NCBI GenBank assembly: GCA_022829145.1
Contig: CM040742.1
Location: 17,011,131 to 17,075,130, forward strand
Length of the DNA stretch: 64,000 bases
Origin: Albula goreensis
Lineage: Eukaryota; Chordata; Actinopteri; Albuliformes; Albulidae
Direction of reading: 5' to 3'
The notes under the pieces are model-generated. The model did not search any database. It was not told where the DNA came from and was given only the letters and a program-made list of their open reading frames with translations. A program made the position numbers and the translations under genes. Below, in pieces: positions 25,401 to 37,200 of this stretch. Numbering within the stretch: the stretch's first letter is position 1; each line of letters starts with the position of its first letter.

Positions 25401-26611
25401 GGCATTTTTTATTCACATTTCACATCCTGTAGTTTGAAAATGGTGTTCCACAGAGATACAACTCCATAAAAATTATTGATATGGAAGTGAATACATGAGT
25501 ATTTTGGCCATAAAAGTCCATGTTGACCTATTCTTAAACCTTCTCATATTTTCTGAACAGTCTGGCTTAAGATAGCTTTTAAAGTAAGACCTCCACACAA
25601 ATTAATTTTTATTTTAAAAAACACTATTAAATCTCAAGTACACCTACAGCCAGTTAAGAAATGTAATAGAACACAGATTTGAAATATAATGGTAAAGCAG
25701 ACCTGTAGCAGTCTTTGTCCATTGAAAGAGAAATGAATGCAAATTCATGTAGTGAAGGGGACTTGACTCCTTATTGTCTGTTGTCAAGGAAGGTGGACAG
25801 CAAAGTCCTGACATTAAACAGGTCCTTGTTAGTTGTAAAGTGTGTTCCTTTCGGTTGTGTATTCCAATACAAGGACATGTTGATAATTAGATTAGATTTG
25901 TGAGCAAACAGAAAGCAATCCGTAAGACGCCTTGTGAAGTAAAGCAGGGATCGTCAGCCTCATCTGCTGCCTCCATGACGATATAAACATGACAAGAGAC
26001 TCTCCACTTCCAGTAAAAGACAATGCTACTGACAGATGGCCTTCTACAGGACGGAAATAGCCTCTCACCTCAGCCTCACTGCTGAACGGGTTGTACAGGG
26101 GCTCTGCAGCTTAGCATAACAGATATTTTGCTCCTGGTTTCAAATGATCTGATGAAATAGCATAGCTGTGGAGAAACACACTCCCTTTCAGCATTCATTT
26201 CTAAGCAGACCATGCCGGTCACAGTCGGCCGTGAAATGACAATAATAAATGTACTGTTGGTCATAGTGAATTAAGTCTCCCCTGAAACGTGAGACGTCGA
26301 CGAGGACCGGCGAGGGTACACACTGTACCCTCTGCCCTTCAGTTCAGGGATCATAGCATCATCTGCTATGGGCAGCCAAAGGGAAACAGGCGCATGCTGT
26401 AACATAAGACTGCCACTAAGCAGATGTTGGAGGTGCGTAATGTGGCCATCTCCCAGCCAGCTTCCCAGACTAACTCTTTGAATTCGGCCATATGACCATC
26501 CCACTGGTTTAATTAGCCAAATGAATCCCTCCTTCTCCAGCTCAGGTAATGTGTAGTGAGCATTTTGGCACAAAATTGCGTCCACAAGCCAGGTATGCTC
26601 TCTCGGTCACA
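22487..26611. other. Intergenic, no gene seen
   Basis: Unique AT-rich sequence. ATACCATA recurs four times at 22998-23050, and an imperfect 14-bp inverted repeat lies at 23934-23967. A 13-base direct duplication (ATTTTAGAGTAGA) is at about 24389-24414. The unique block 25060-25330 could be conserved regulatory DNA. A 104-codon minus frame at 26271-26585 is unrecognised. Confidence 0.5.
26312..26332. repeat. Short hairpin, 9-bp stem, 3-nt loop
   Basis: GAGGGTACA pairs exactly with TGTACCCTC around CAC. Immediately upstream is a local CpG cluster (ACGTGAGACGTCGACGAGG at 26287-26305), unusual in this CpG-poor region. Confidence 0.5.
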
Positions 26612-26635
26612 AACACACACACACACACACACACA
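26612..26635. repeat. (CA)12 microsatellite
   Basis: Uninterrupted CA repeat followed by TGCATGTG. Confidence 0.9.
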
Positions 26636-26789
26636 TGCATGTGGGTACTCCCAAGAGAGCTGCTGCCATTCTGCACAGAACCAGAACTGAATTGCTTCAC
26701 TAAAAATGAGTAAATGTTCAAGAAATGTTATCCAAATACTATTATGCAAATAAACAAGTGACATGTTGGTATGCTAAAAGAAGTTCAGA

Positions 26790-26880
26790 CGATGTGAGGG
26801 GCATGAGCAACTCTGCAATTTCCCTTGGGATTAATAAAGTATCTGTCTGTCCATCTGTCTGTCTGTCTGTCTACCTATCT
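26790..26880 (+). mobile_element. LINE-type 3' tail with (TCTG)n
   Basis: AATTTCCCTTGGGATTAATAAAGTATC followed by TCTG/TCTA tandem units is a familiar 3' end of fish non-LTR retrotransposons. AATAAA sits inside it. No coding part remains, so this is a heavily 5'-truncated insertion. The family is not assigned. Confidence 0.6.
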
Positions 26881-27976
26881 AAACTTCTGAAACCCTTAAC
26901 TGTGTGGTTAAATCACTCAGAGAGTGGCAGGCCTGTTAGCCAGTGCTCTGAGCTGTGATGAAGCTGTAGAAAGCTCTGCTGGAAGGACAGCTGGAGAGTC
27001 ACAGAATGGCATGGGTCCATGCTCTGGGCTCTCTGGGTTCCTCATTGCATTTTAAATCACAGGGAGTGATTTTACATCACTTATCCCCTGTGATGCCTCT
27101 CACTGGAGCAGCAGACTTCTCCATTCTTTTTAAGGAATTACAATGACCTATGAATGGCTGTGGTTTAATAAGAGTGTAAGTTACAGGGCATTACTGATGT
27201 GGAACTTCCTCAGCAGCCTGTATTAGGGCCCGACAGATACACCATAGCTCCGCTATTATTGCCTAATACTGGACTAGTACAAGTACATCTGAATCAGCAG
27301 GATTCATCCAGGTAAGACATGGAAAAAACACATTTCTACTTGTTTTTACACTTTTGCCCTAATAGAATATCCACATTTTTATATTTTTCCTTATTCTTAT
27401 TGCATTCGCCTTATTCGTAATGTGGTTTGTGATTGCTATCTATCAGGATAATTTTGGAGTCTGACACCGCATTGAACTTTTCTTTGATTTTTTCCCCCAT
27501 GTAATCCTGGAAATAAGCAAAGTTTTAGGATGAATATGATTTGTGATAATTTATGAAAAGAAGTAATGGATAAGAAAGGTTAAGTAAGATAAATTGTTCA
27601 AATATAAAGTCATGCCCTCATTTTGACTCCTTGTAATACATTTACTTTGAGAGCCACATTTGAGGGATCCAGAGTAGATAATGACTGTTTTTATACACAA
27701 AGCCATTTTTCAAAATATTTTTTTTTAATATAAAAATGTTCTCGTCTAGGTATACGTGCAGTCAAATGTCTCATCACACAGCAATTAATGAGGCGGTTTA
27801 AAACTCCCACATGACAAAAGCATGAAACTGTGTCAGGAATGGGAAAACAGTTTTTTTCTTTTCCAGCACATTAATTGTTTTTGTGTGATATTTTATAAAA
27901 TATTAGATAAGAGCTTCAAGAGAATTTCATGCACACCTCTGAGCCTCAGATGAGGCTTACGATTAGAGCCGTTCAC
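26881..27976. other. Intergenic, no gene seen
   Basis: Unique sequence; no exon, repeat or motif that I can support. Confidence 0.55.
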
Positions 27977-28049
27977 TGCAAAAAAGAAGAACCTTCCTCA
28001 AAACCTCGTGAAAGTTGACGTAAAAGACAACAAAAGGTTCTTTTTTGCA
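27977..28049. mobile_element. Possible short fold-back element (73 bp)
   Basis: TGCAAAAAAG plus AAGAACCTT at the left faces AAGGTTCTTTTTTGCA at the right, making near-perfect terminal inverted repeats with a 2-base slip, around about 37 bases of unique centre. This is MITE-like, but no target-site duplication was confirmed. Confidence 0.4.
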
Positions 28050-31000
28050 TACAGAGTTTATGAAAGAAGATATTTTATTACTGGTTCATAGTTCATTTTT
28101 TGCCGATTTTGCCTGATATTGCTTCATATCTTTTGAGAAGATGACCATTGTGAATTGAAATCTTTAGCCAGGAGCATCTAAGAAAAAACAAAGGCTGCTG
28201 ACTCACTGCAGCATCAGCAAAGCCAGCTGACACCAGGCACAAGTGATGTTGTCAGAGATAAGGTTGCCTCTGGCTGCTAATTTGAATTCTATCAGTGGAC
28301 TGTTTCTTATATGATCAGAGCTCTCAGTTGCCTCTTGGTTGATCCCTCTGAGCAGTCATTTAATATTGTTTCTCAGTCATACAGAACATTCCTCTACAGG
28401 CAAACAGACTGTGAAAGACTATGTGTAACTGAAATTCAATAGCATCGTACAGTACTGGCCCTCACGGTGGCATAGTTCAAATCAGGGCACTGTCAAGTGT
28501 GGCTATTTAGTATTGAAAGAATTTTTAAAATGTTATATGAGAATATGTACAAATGTTATATGCTGTATCACTTTACAGAGTAATAGAGTTCCACTGATTT
28601 CAACCGTTGAACTTCATTGTGGCTGGAGCTACTGTATAACATCAATCACTGAATCATATCAGCCAATCAAATGACCTTGCTGCTCGTGGCAAAGCTTTAT
28701 GATTGGTTCAAGTCCATGACTAGTGGAGTTTTTATGAGACTATCATTTTTTATGAAACTATCATTATCCCTTCACTAGTCTGACACCATAATGCTTCCAT
28801 CCAGCTGTTTTCTTATGTGCTCAATGAAGACATTATGATGCTAGTCATATACAGCATAATATTTCTCATGGAGGTTGAATACATATTTAATCAATAACAG
28901 AACTGGTAAGTAATTTAGTGCTAAATAAGAAATAAGTATACTGTCTGAGGAGGTCAGTATAATGTAACATAAGCCTATTAACTATACATCCCAAACCATA
29001 ACACCATCTACCAAAAGACAGACCCATTTCCCTGAACTTTAAACACTATTCCTGTTTTCACACATGATCCAGATTTTAATGAGAATCTCTAACCAGAGAC
29101 AGGATGCTGAGGCAGAATAAATGTGTTCTAGTGTATTTTATGTATTCTGTGTTCTTTATCAGTTGTATATTTTCGCAGTACATTTACTTTGTCACTTAGT
29201 TTTAGTTTATTGTACTATAGAAAGGTAAGTTATTCAAAAATATTTTTAAAAATTATACATTTCATGTCTATATATTGTTCATATCATGTAAAGAGCTTTT
29301 CTGGGGGAAAAACCACAAACATCATTATTCATTGCAGTAACAGGTTTTTACACAGCTCAACAGGAGTGTAAATGCATCATGTGCTTGAAAAAGAATAATT
29401 TCTAAGCACAACAGTAAACAACTCACAATATTTCGCATGTATGACCCTCCTCTCTGAGGAGAGGGAAGTGATACTTCTAACCTAATCTGATATTATCTTC
29501 AGTATGAGCAAGAACAAGAACCAGAAAAGGATGTATTGTACTTGCACAAGCTGGCATATCTCCAAGTGCTGCATGTTCTTTTATGCAGTGGAAAGACATC
29601 TAGTACACCCTGCCCTTCCTTGTAAGTGTGCAAGTTTCTTTAATTATCTTATTTTGTACACAACAAAATGTCCAGTGTTAATTTAGTTAATTTAACAGTG
29701 TACATATGAAAACAAGTGGACTCATATGTACACTATTTGTTTTAAATTTACACCAGATATTTTGCTGTCAGGTCAGAGCACGTCTTAGCATATCAAATGT
29801 TCAGATCTGAGGTACAATTGTAGAGGTCAGCGGCACAAAATAGCTGTAACTGGGCTGAGTTTGAGGAAGCTGGCCAAAAGTTCCCTCCTAAGAACTGGAG
29901 GCTGAGCTCTCAACATAAAAAAAGAAAAGAAACCAAGAGGAAGTGGGTGGTTTGCCTCTGATCTATAATATTGGCCTATATTTTCTTGGCCTATATTATA
30001 TTAGAAAAATAGTTTGTCCAGTCAGGTCCACACCTTTACAAAGGCTGAATAAAGCCCACTTGTGAAACATTAACATCATCCTGATTCAGACCAATGAGGT
30101 CATGCATCTGGTTAGTACTAAGGTGATTTTGTGTGCTGCCAAGCTTTGGTCTGCTCTTGCCAAAATGCAGCGCTTCTTGTGCTATTTAATACTGTTTTTG
30201 TGTTTTGTAAACTCCACCTCATACAATTACAAAATACATTTCTTTGCTTATTTTGTTATTACAGACAAGAGAGCATTCCCTAAGGAATGTGTTATTTAAA
30301 TGCTAAGTAGAACAGAGTAGCATATACCCTCAAATAAAATAAAGTCCAATTTAATTAAACTGCATATGCCCTTGTACAGACTAAGTTAATTTGACTGGGT
30401 GGCGGCCATTCTCTTTTGGGGACTAAAACTTTTAAATAAAGAGGAAAAGATGAAATGAAATCCATTGCCTTTGGCATCAGCACCTCGACTCTAATGGCAA
30501 AGTTTTTCCCTTAACAAGGCCCTTGGGTGACTACACACCTTTTCAGGCATCGACTTTGCCTCTTTAGCCTGTGCATGAACTACTCAAATTCACTTAGGCG
30601 CAGAATACACAGATCGATGAGGGCAGGTGCTTAATACTCAAACAAGATTAACGGGGGTCTTTCAAAGATGTTTTTTTTCTTTTAAAGCGAGTCTCATCAG
30701 GGTCTTGGCTTCAGGCAGCCATAGCTCAGGATGAAAAGGTCTCTTATGACTCATGAAGAGGGAAACGACTACTTTGACACAGTTAAGGAACTGGAAACAC
30801 TTCCACAAACATCTGCAAAAAAAGATGATCTCATAAATGGGAACATTTCACATGGTGGCATTTTCATGGAATGTGGAATCAAACATACAGGGCTAAAAAC
30901 AAAACAAACAAAAACACAATAGCTGAACAAAAACAAATTTCAAGCTTCTGAAAGTTTTACAGGTGAAGCTCCACATTGAAGTGTCATTAGGTTCACTAAT

Positions 31001-31081
31001 AAAGTTCATTGTTTTCCCAAACAAAATCCTGAAACAACCAAAAAACACATTTACATTTTTTCAAGAAAATAGCACTCTCAT
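28050..31081. other. Intergenic, no gene seen
   Basis: AT-rich unique sequence. Short direct repeat of a TTTTTATGA(G/A)ACTATCATT segment at 28728-28767, and a TTGGCCTATATT duplication at 29971-30000. No exon recognised. Confidence 0.55.
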
Positions 31082-31320
31082 TTCTGGTGTTGCCACACAA
31101 TATGGCCAATAGGTTAGTGGCTATGGTATTTTGATTGTATCTGGAAGGTCTGTGGTTCAAGTCCCAGTGTAGCCCTCATAAGGTCAGTGCAGTTGTTGGG
31201 ACCTTGAGCTCAAGGGGGATTGGCTCCTGCTTAGTCTAATCACCTGTCCAAGTCCCTTTGGACTACAATGTCAGCAGAATAACTGTAATGCAATTATGAT
31301 GGACATTGTAGTTACATTTG
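31082..31320 (+). mobile_element. tRNA-derived SINE copy
   Basis: GGTTCAAGTCC at 31154-31164 is a pol III B-box. An A-box-like AGGTTAGTGGC lies about 35 bases before it, as in tRNA. Downstream come CAGTGCAGTTGTTGGGACC, CTTGAGCTCAAGGGGG, TTGGCTCCTGCTTAGTCTAA and AAGTCCCTTTGGA, ending near GTAATGCAATT. The same order of blocks is seen at 34112 (+) and 61151 (-). Confidence 0.7.
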
Positions 31321-31857
31321 CATTAATTTTGGTTGATATTTTATATTTTCACCAGTGGTACACTGTGGAGAAATAATGCTTCAAAGGTCTTTGAGTGACT
31401 GAATGTATTTTCATTGGCAGTGAGTGTTGCCTCCTTTCACAGTTAAATCTCATTTGTACTCCCTGATTGCAGTTACCCTGTGACTGTGAATACATAGTCA
31501 CATGTCATCATGCAAAGCACAAAACATATTCATCACTACTGGTCATGAGCTGAGATCAGGTGTGCAATGTTGTCTTCAAACACATGAAGATGCAAATAAG
31601 GAACTGTGCTTGAATCTTCTATCTACGATAAGCTGCAAATATTGCTTTGTTGATTTTTGTCATTTTATCTGTTACAAGTTAGCATATAGCTCATGATTTC
31701 ATAAGCATTGCTCTGTATTGAAGCATTTTTTTCTTAATTGGTTAAGTTAGAAAAAGGATATTAATTCTTCATACACCAAAAAAAACCTCTGTAATAAAGG
31801 CAGTTTGCTTGTTGGTTGCTGCTCTTATATACAGCACATATTTTTACTGTGAAGGGG
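31321..31857. other. Intergenic, no gene seen
   Basis: Unique AT-rich sequence between the SINE and the 55-bp repeat. Confidence 0.55.
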
Positions 31858-32080
31858 GTTTGTATTTAGATGTCTCTCATTTGATAAAACACATCTTTCT
31901 ACAGTAATGGGAGTTTGTATTTAGACGTCCACTTTTTGGCAATATACATTTTTCTTCAAAGAAGGGAGTTTATGTATGGATCTGCCCTCTCTGGTAAAAC
32001 ACATCTTTCTACAATGACTCAGGTTTGTATTTAGATGTCTTTCATTTTTATACAATATAGAGAGTTTGTATACATGTTTC
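31858..32080. repeat. Degenerate 55-bp tandem repeat, about 4 copies
   Basis: GTTTGTATTTA-type starts fall at 31858, 31913, 31968 and 32023, exactly 55 bases apart, with a shortened fifth at 32064. TAAAACACATCTTTCTACA recurs at a two-unit distance (31885 and 31995). The copies have diverged strongly, so this is an old array. Confidence 0.8.
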
Positions 32081-34111
32081 CCCTCTTTGGGCTAATGCCA
32101 AAAACGAACCTTCTCTAAAACCTAACCTCCACCTAACCTCAAACCGATATCTACATTTGGCATGGAAAAATGAATGCTTATTAAATATAAAACTAAAATC
32201 GAATCTATTTAATTAATCTGTTAATTAGCCAAGCTTTTAAAATGGTTTTGACCCCTGAATGAACTTAGATCCTCTGAACCTTTCAAAGTGGTAAACTTTG
32301 CTTTACCTTTAAAAGCAAAAATAAACCTTCAGTAGTGTTTGTTTTACACAATGTGATCAAATCATCTTTTATCATGTTCCACATTTATGTTTACAGTTTG
32401 GCCATTTAGCAGATGCTTTTAATTCAGACTAGTGTACCAGACGTGTCTAATTACATTTCAGATAATTGACAATGATTTTGATTTAGCTATGTCGCAAGCA
32501 AACCATTACCCTTTTCCTATTGTTGTGCCGGAGGCTGGCTCAGGCACTGTTACTCTGGATTTCTTCTGTATTTATGGAGCCAAACAATAACCTTTAGTCC
32601 TTAAACTGTGGTGGTGAAACATCTCTGGGTGCTGGCCTGGATATAAGGGCTGGGTTTGCATTCTGCAATCAGGGTCAAAGCTGAATATGCATAAGTAAGT
32701 CAGGTATCGTTGTACCGAAATTTTCTGGGCAAGATTAAGTCAAAAGCATATGTAATTAAAATCAAAACAGACTGTACATTACAACATCACTTCCTCTGAG
32801 TATGATTTATTTTATTGGGGACAAAAAGACATGGCCTTTGGAATGCATTTCCATTTTAAAATTGAACAGCATACACCCCGAGAGAGACACTTTTGGGTCT
32901 ATTTTGATTGAATAGCATATGCTCTTAGGGGGATTATGTGAATTGGATGTCCCAGTCTATGACATCTTTTTCTCTCTCATACATATTGTTCATCTGTTTT
33001 TTCAAGCCTGTTCATTTCCCAGTGGACTTTCACAATTTCCCAGTGGATTTTCACAACTTCCAGCAATTTCCGACATTACAAAAATGTCTCCATTAAAGGG
33101 TTAATATTCATGAACTTGATTTTTTTTGTCAAATCTGTTACTGTCTGAAGCTGCACATTGTCCAGGATTAATTTCTCTAATAAAATCTGAGGGTAGCCAA
33201 ATGGGATCACTGCTGTACATCACAGAATGCCAGAATTAAGTGACCTCATCCATTTTTTTCGAATAATTACAGTTTAATCAGTATGTAATGTAGAAATTTT
33301 TCACACTTCAACAGAAATTGCAAATAGAGGATCAAAAATATTGCAAGATTAGGGCATGAAGCTGCAGAGGAAGAGAAATATGTGGAAAATACGTGCCAGA
33401 CTCAGTTTGGATTAGTGTGAAATTGCTGGGTTTTTGTTTTTGCTTTTGTTGGAACAGATTTTCAAAAACAATTATGGAATAAATAATGAACTAATTCTGA
33501 CCTGGCTTACACTATATAAAGACCATGCAATTCTGCAGTGTAAGCTTTATCCCAGTTCAGCCTTCAGCAAAAGCAAAGGGCAGCTTCTTTTCATAAAGGA
33601 AAAGATCTGGAGCTCTAGAGGAGAAAACAAACTGATGCTCACACACACGCATTTTCGTATAGGTGCATACACACATTCACTATGCCATCTTCCATCTAAT
33701 TATAGGAATAATCGGAATAGTACACTGAGGATGTGAAATTAAACACATTCAAAATGGTAATAGCTGCTTTCTCTGAAATGACTGAAAATTAGACAACATA
33801 TGATTAGTTCAGAATAAATATCTTTTTGCATTAAAATCAAAGCAGAGCCCAAGGTAATTTTCCAACACAAAAGAGCAGTGGAAACTCAGGCAAATTACTC
33901 TTTTGTTCCTTTAGGATAGGTATTGTCCATAAAAATGGAGTGGTATTTTGTCTGAAATAACAAAATTACATGGTTGGTTAATGTCATGAGTATAGCTGTT
34001 GTATTTACCTTTTTTTACAATCACTTTTATGGAGATCTTAAAAAGGAATAAATGTGCAGTAAAGTTTGTTCAGTTTTCACCCTGTGTTAGGGTAACATGA
34101 ACATTCCAGAG
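32081..34111. other. Intergenic, with a SINE tail and a small tandem duplication
   Basis: At 32389-32430 the segment with TGGCCATTTAGCAGATGCTTTT resembles the 3' end of fish SINE/LINE repeats (CATTTAGCAGACGCTTTTATCC). At 33013-33056 a 22-base unit (ATTTCCCAGTGGAYTTTCAC) is duplicated in tandem. The rest is unique AT-rich DNA with no exon. Confidence 0.5.
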
Positions 34112-34292
34112 CAACACTCTGTAAAAGGTTGTGTCTCAGATGCTTGACTGAAACCCAGAGGGTTGGTGGCTCAAGCCCCAGTGTTGCCACAGTATGGTCA
34201 ATGCAGTTGTTGGGCCCATATTGTTCTAAAACGGAATGGCCCCTGGTTAGTCTAACAATGTAATCAGCTATGTAACTGTAATGTAACATACA
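34112..34292 (+). mobile_element. tRNA-derived SINE copy
   Basis: B-box GGCTCAAGCCC at 34168-34178, then CAGTGTTGCCAC, GGTCAATGCAGTTGTTGGGC, TGGCCCCTGGTTAGTCTAA and a GTAACTGTAATGTAACA tail. This is the same family as the copy at 31082. The A-box half is degraded. Confidence 0.7.
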
Positions 34293-37200
34293 TAGGAAAG
34301 AAAAATGTGAGATGCTAATTTTCATTATTTGTATGTCATGCGCCATCAAAATTTTCAAGTGGGAAAGTAAGTCGGGTGTTACCCTTTATTTATCAGTTGA
34401 CTGTTTGTTGCAAATAGACTTATTCCATGTTATTCAAACTTGCACCCAACAGGCATTAAACCAATAACCATCGACTAGGAAAGATTTCAGCTGGAATCTT
34501 TGGTTACATTCCAACTCAGCTCCTGATTGTTTATCGGAAGTTATATTCGGAAGCTGCTGCAGTCTGTGTTTTGCAAGGGCAAACATCTTTGTTTTATTTT
34601 AAAGGAAATCCATACCTTGTATTGCTGTGTAGCTGTGTAGTTTTAGATGGCCCCTCTCCTAGAGTTCGATTGGTAAGAATGTCAAAGGCAGATTGTCAGT
34701 GCCACAGCAAGCTTCTGGCTAACACCAAAGAAAGGCATGTTCAATATGGTTTCTATGTTTAAATGGATCTGCCCCATGCAGTTCAGGGCAACTCAGAGCT
34801 CAGTGTAGGATGATGTGTGTTGAAGGTGTGATACAGGTATGACCATACATCAGCCAATCAGGCTACTTTCCAGATTCTTCTTTAAACATAATAATGTCCC
34901 CATTTATTGCATTGTTTCCTGTCTGCTGCACATGCTGGCTGCTCTCATTAAGATTCTTATTTTCCTCTCTCACACCTCTGTCACTTCACTTCTGCTCTAG
35001 GAGGGCAAAGAATGGGCTTATTTCTGCTTCTCAAGGTTTTATTTTTTAAATGATGCTGGATTTCATTGTTAATATATATGTCTGAGAAATGCATTGTAAG
35101 AAATGCATGTCTGAGAATGTATAGCTATACTTGAAGATATAATTAACATCATTCAAGCATAATTGATTAAAATTAAAATTAATTTATTGCAAAATATATT
35201 TTCTGATTCAAGTTGAAACACACTGGTAATATATATATATCATATATACTGTGTATATGAATGAGTTAATGAATTTATCAGTCTGGTTTACAAGTACTTT
35301 GCATTGAAATGACCTACAAACTATTAGTCTGTAGGGCTTCCCACTTTGGGAAGATCTGAGAAGTATCCTTTGTTATCATGTGAATAACAGTGTATGCCAG
35401 TCTAATCAATAATAAGATTAACTATGAAGCTACACTCAGAAAAAAAATATTATAACAAAAACAAAGCTGTGTTGAGGATTTGTCCAAGAAAAATTCTGAT
35501 CATGGGAATATAAGATTTGATTTTATCTCAAGCCACAGTTCCTCTCTCCCATGAAATTCTATGGCGATAAGATAAGCTGACACAGCAGTTCTCTGATATC
35601 TATCTGTATGACCCAGTTAAAAGTCTCTTTTTGCCTATATCATGAACACAGATAAAATATAAAACCACCAAACTTTGGTCCTCTAACATCTGAATAACTG
35701 TTTTTGTCTTCCAAGTGAACTTATGAAACATTAGCAAAAAAAATTAACTGAAAGCAAAGCAAAGTGAGAATTCTGTACTGTACCAAAACAATTTCAAACA
35801 AAACTCCCCAAAATTTTGTAATTTTGCTCCTATTCTAGAACAATACTTCTTTTAATGGTATTGCTAAATCATCATCAGAATGTATAGTCATAAAAATTCC
35901 AGCCACAGTAATGTGTTCAATGTACCCCTGAAATGGTTACACTGTCGTGAAAGAGATTTCTCTGCTTGGCAAATTACATTTTAGAGTGTTTATCTGCAGG
36001 TTCTTATCAGCACCTGAGAAATATCTGGAATACATGAGAAAAAAAATGAAAACTGCAGAAACTCAAAAGTTCCAAAATTAACTGCACACAATGAATATGA
36101 TTGCTAGCCAGTTATTTTAAAACTTGACATATGGTTGCATGGTTGTTAAAATTCTCCACTAATTAGGCAGATGAAGATTGAGAGGAGTTTCACTTAATGC
36201 AAGTGGAGAAAGGTAGTTTTAGCCTTAAGTGTCACCTATGCAAGGAAACAATGTGAGACAATGACAAGTAGCCTGAGCAACCATTAATGCATTGCTTGGA
36301 AAGCTTCCAAGTCTGGCCTTAATGAAAATACTGACGTGACACAAGGAGACGTGTTCTAACATGCCAATTTCAACAGTCTCCACCTACTGTTCCTACTGTC
36401 AAAATTGGCATGTTAGAATTCATGAGTTGCACCAAGTCCATCATTTAGACACCTTTCCAATCAGCCTAATGAATGGAAAACACTACTTCATTCTGAAATA
36501 TTGACAGTGCTGTAAACATGGTTAAACAACTAAATTGTGTTGTGCACTCCAGTTAGGATGACAGCAAGAGCTATACCTCACACGTGGATTTTCACTGTTT
36601 TCCTGTCCGTAACAGTGTCCTTAAACCACACACCGTAAATCTCTACTTTTTAAACCATTTGTTTCTTTGTGCCGTTGGGCTGCCCAAAGGAAGCTTTTTC
36701 TTTACTGGGTGTAATACATTTTTTTCCCAGCACTGGAGATTTTCTGTGCTGTAATGTCTTCTCTGGCTCTGTAGAGCTCTCTCCTCTGAATTAATTCATG
36801 CCACACCTGCCCATGGGGGTATTTTAATTACAATTTTAAATCTTTTGTTTTGTAACCTGTCCCTCAAACCAGTGCACTGGAGGAGTGACACATGTGGTGT
36901 TACACAAGGACATAGAGAATTGATTTACTGCTTTATTTAATATTTGACAATTGAGTGTTCCCTGCGAGGACATTGACACTTGTTGCACTATGTAGACTGG
37001 AGCTGTTCCTTCTGTTATACCAGCACATAATAACAACAGACACACATTATAAATTAACCTGACTGTTATCTGTAGCAATGTCAGTCAAAATGACACATTG
37101 CTTGTCTGATGGAAACTTTACAAACTTTAAATAACTCTTGACTGAAAAAAATTCACTAAATATGGATCCTGATACAAATCTAATCGTCTGGTTGTTTTGA

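Noticed and set aside
26271..26585. 104-codon minus frame beginning MDAILCQNAHYTL
   Set aside because: Looks protein-like but unrecognised; no splice or promoter evidence. Left open rather than annotated.
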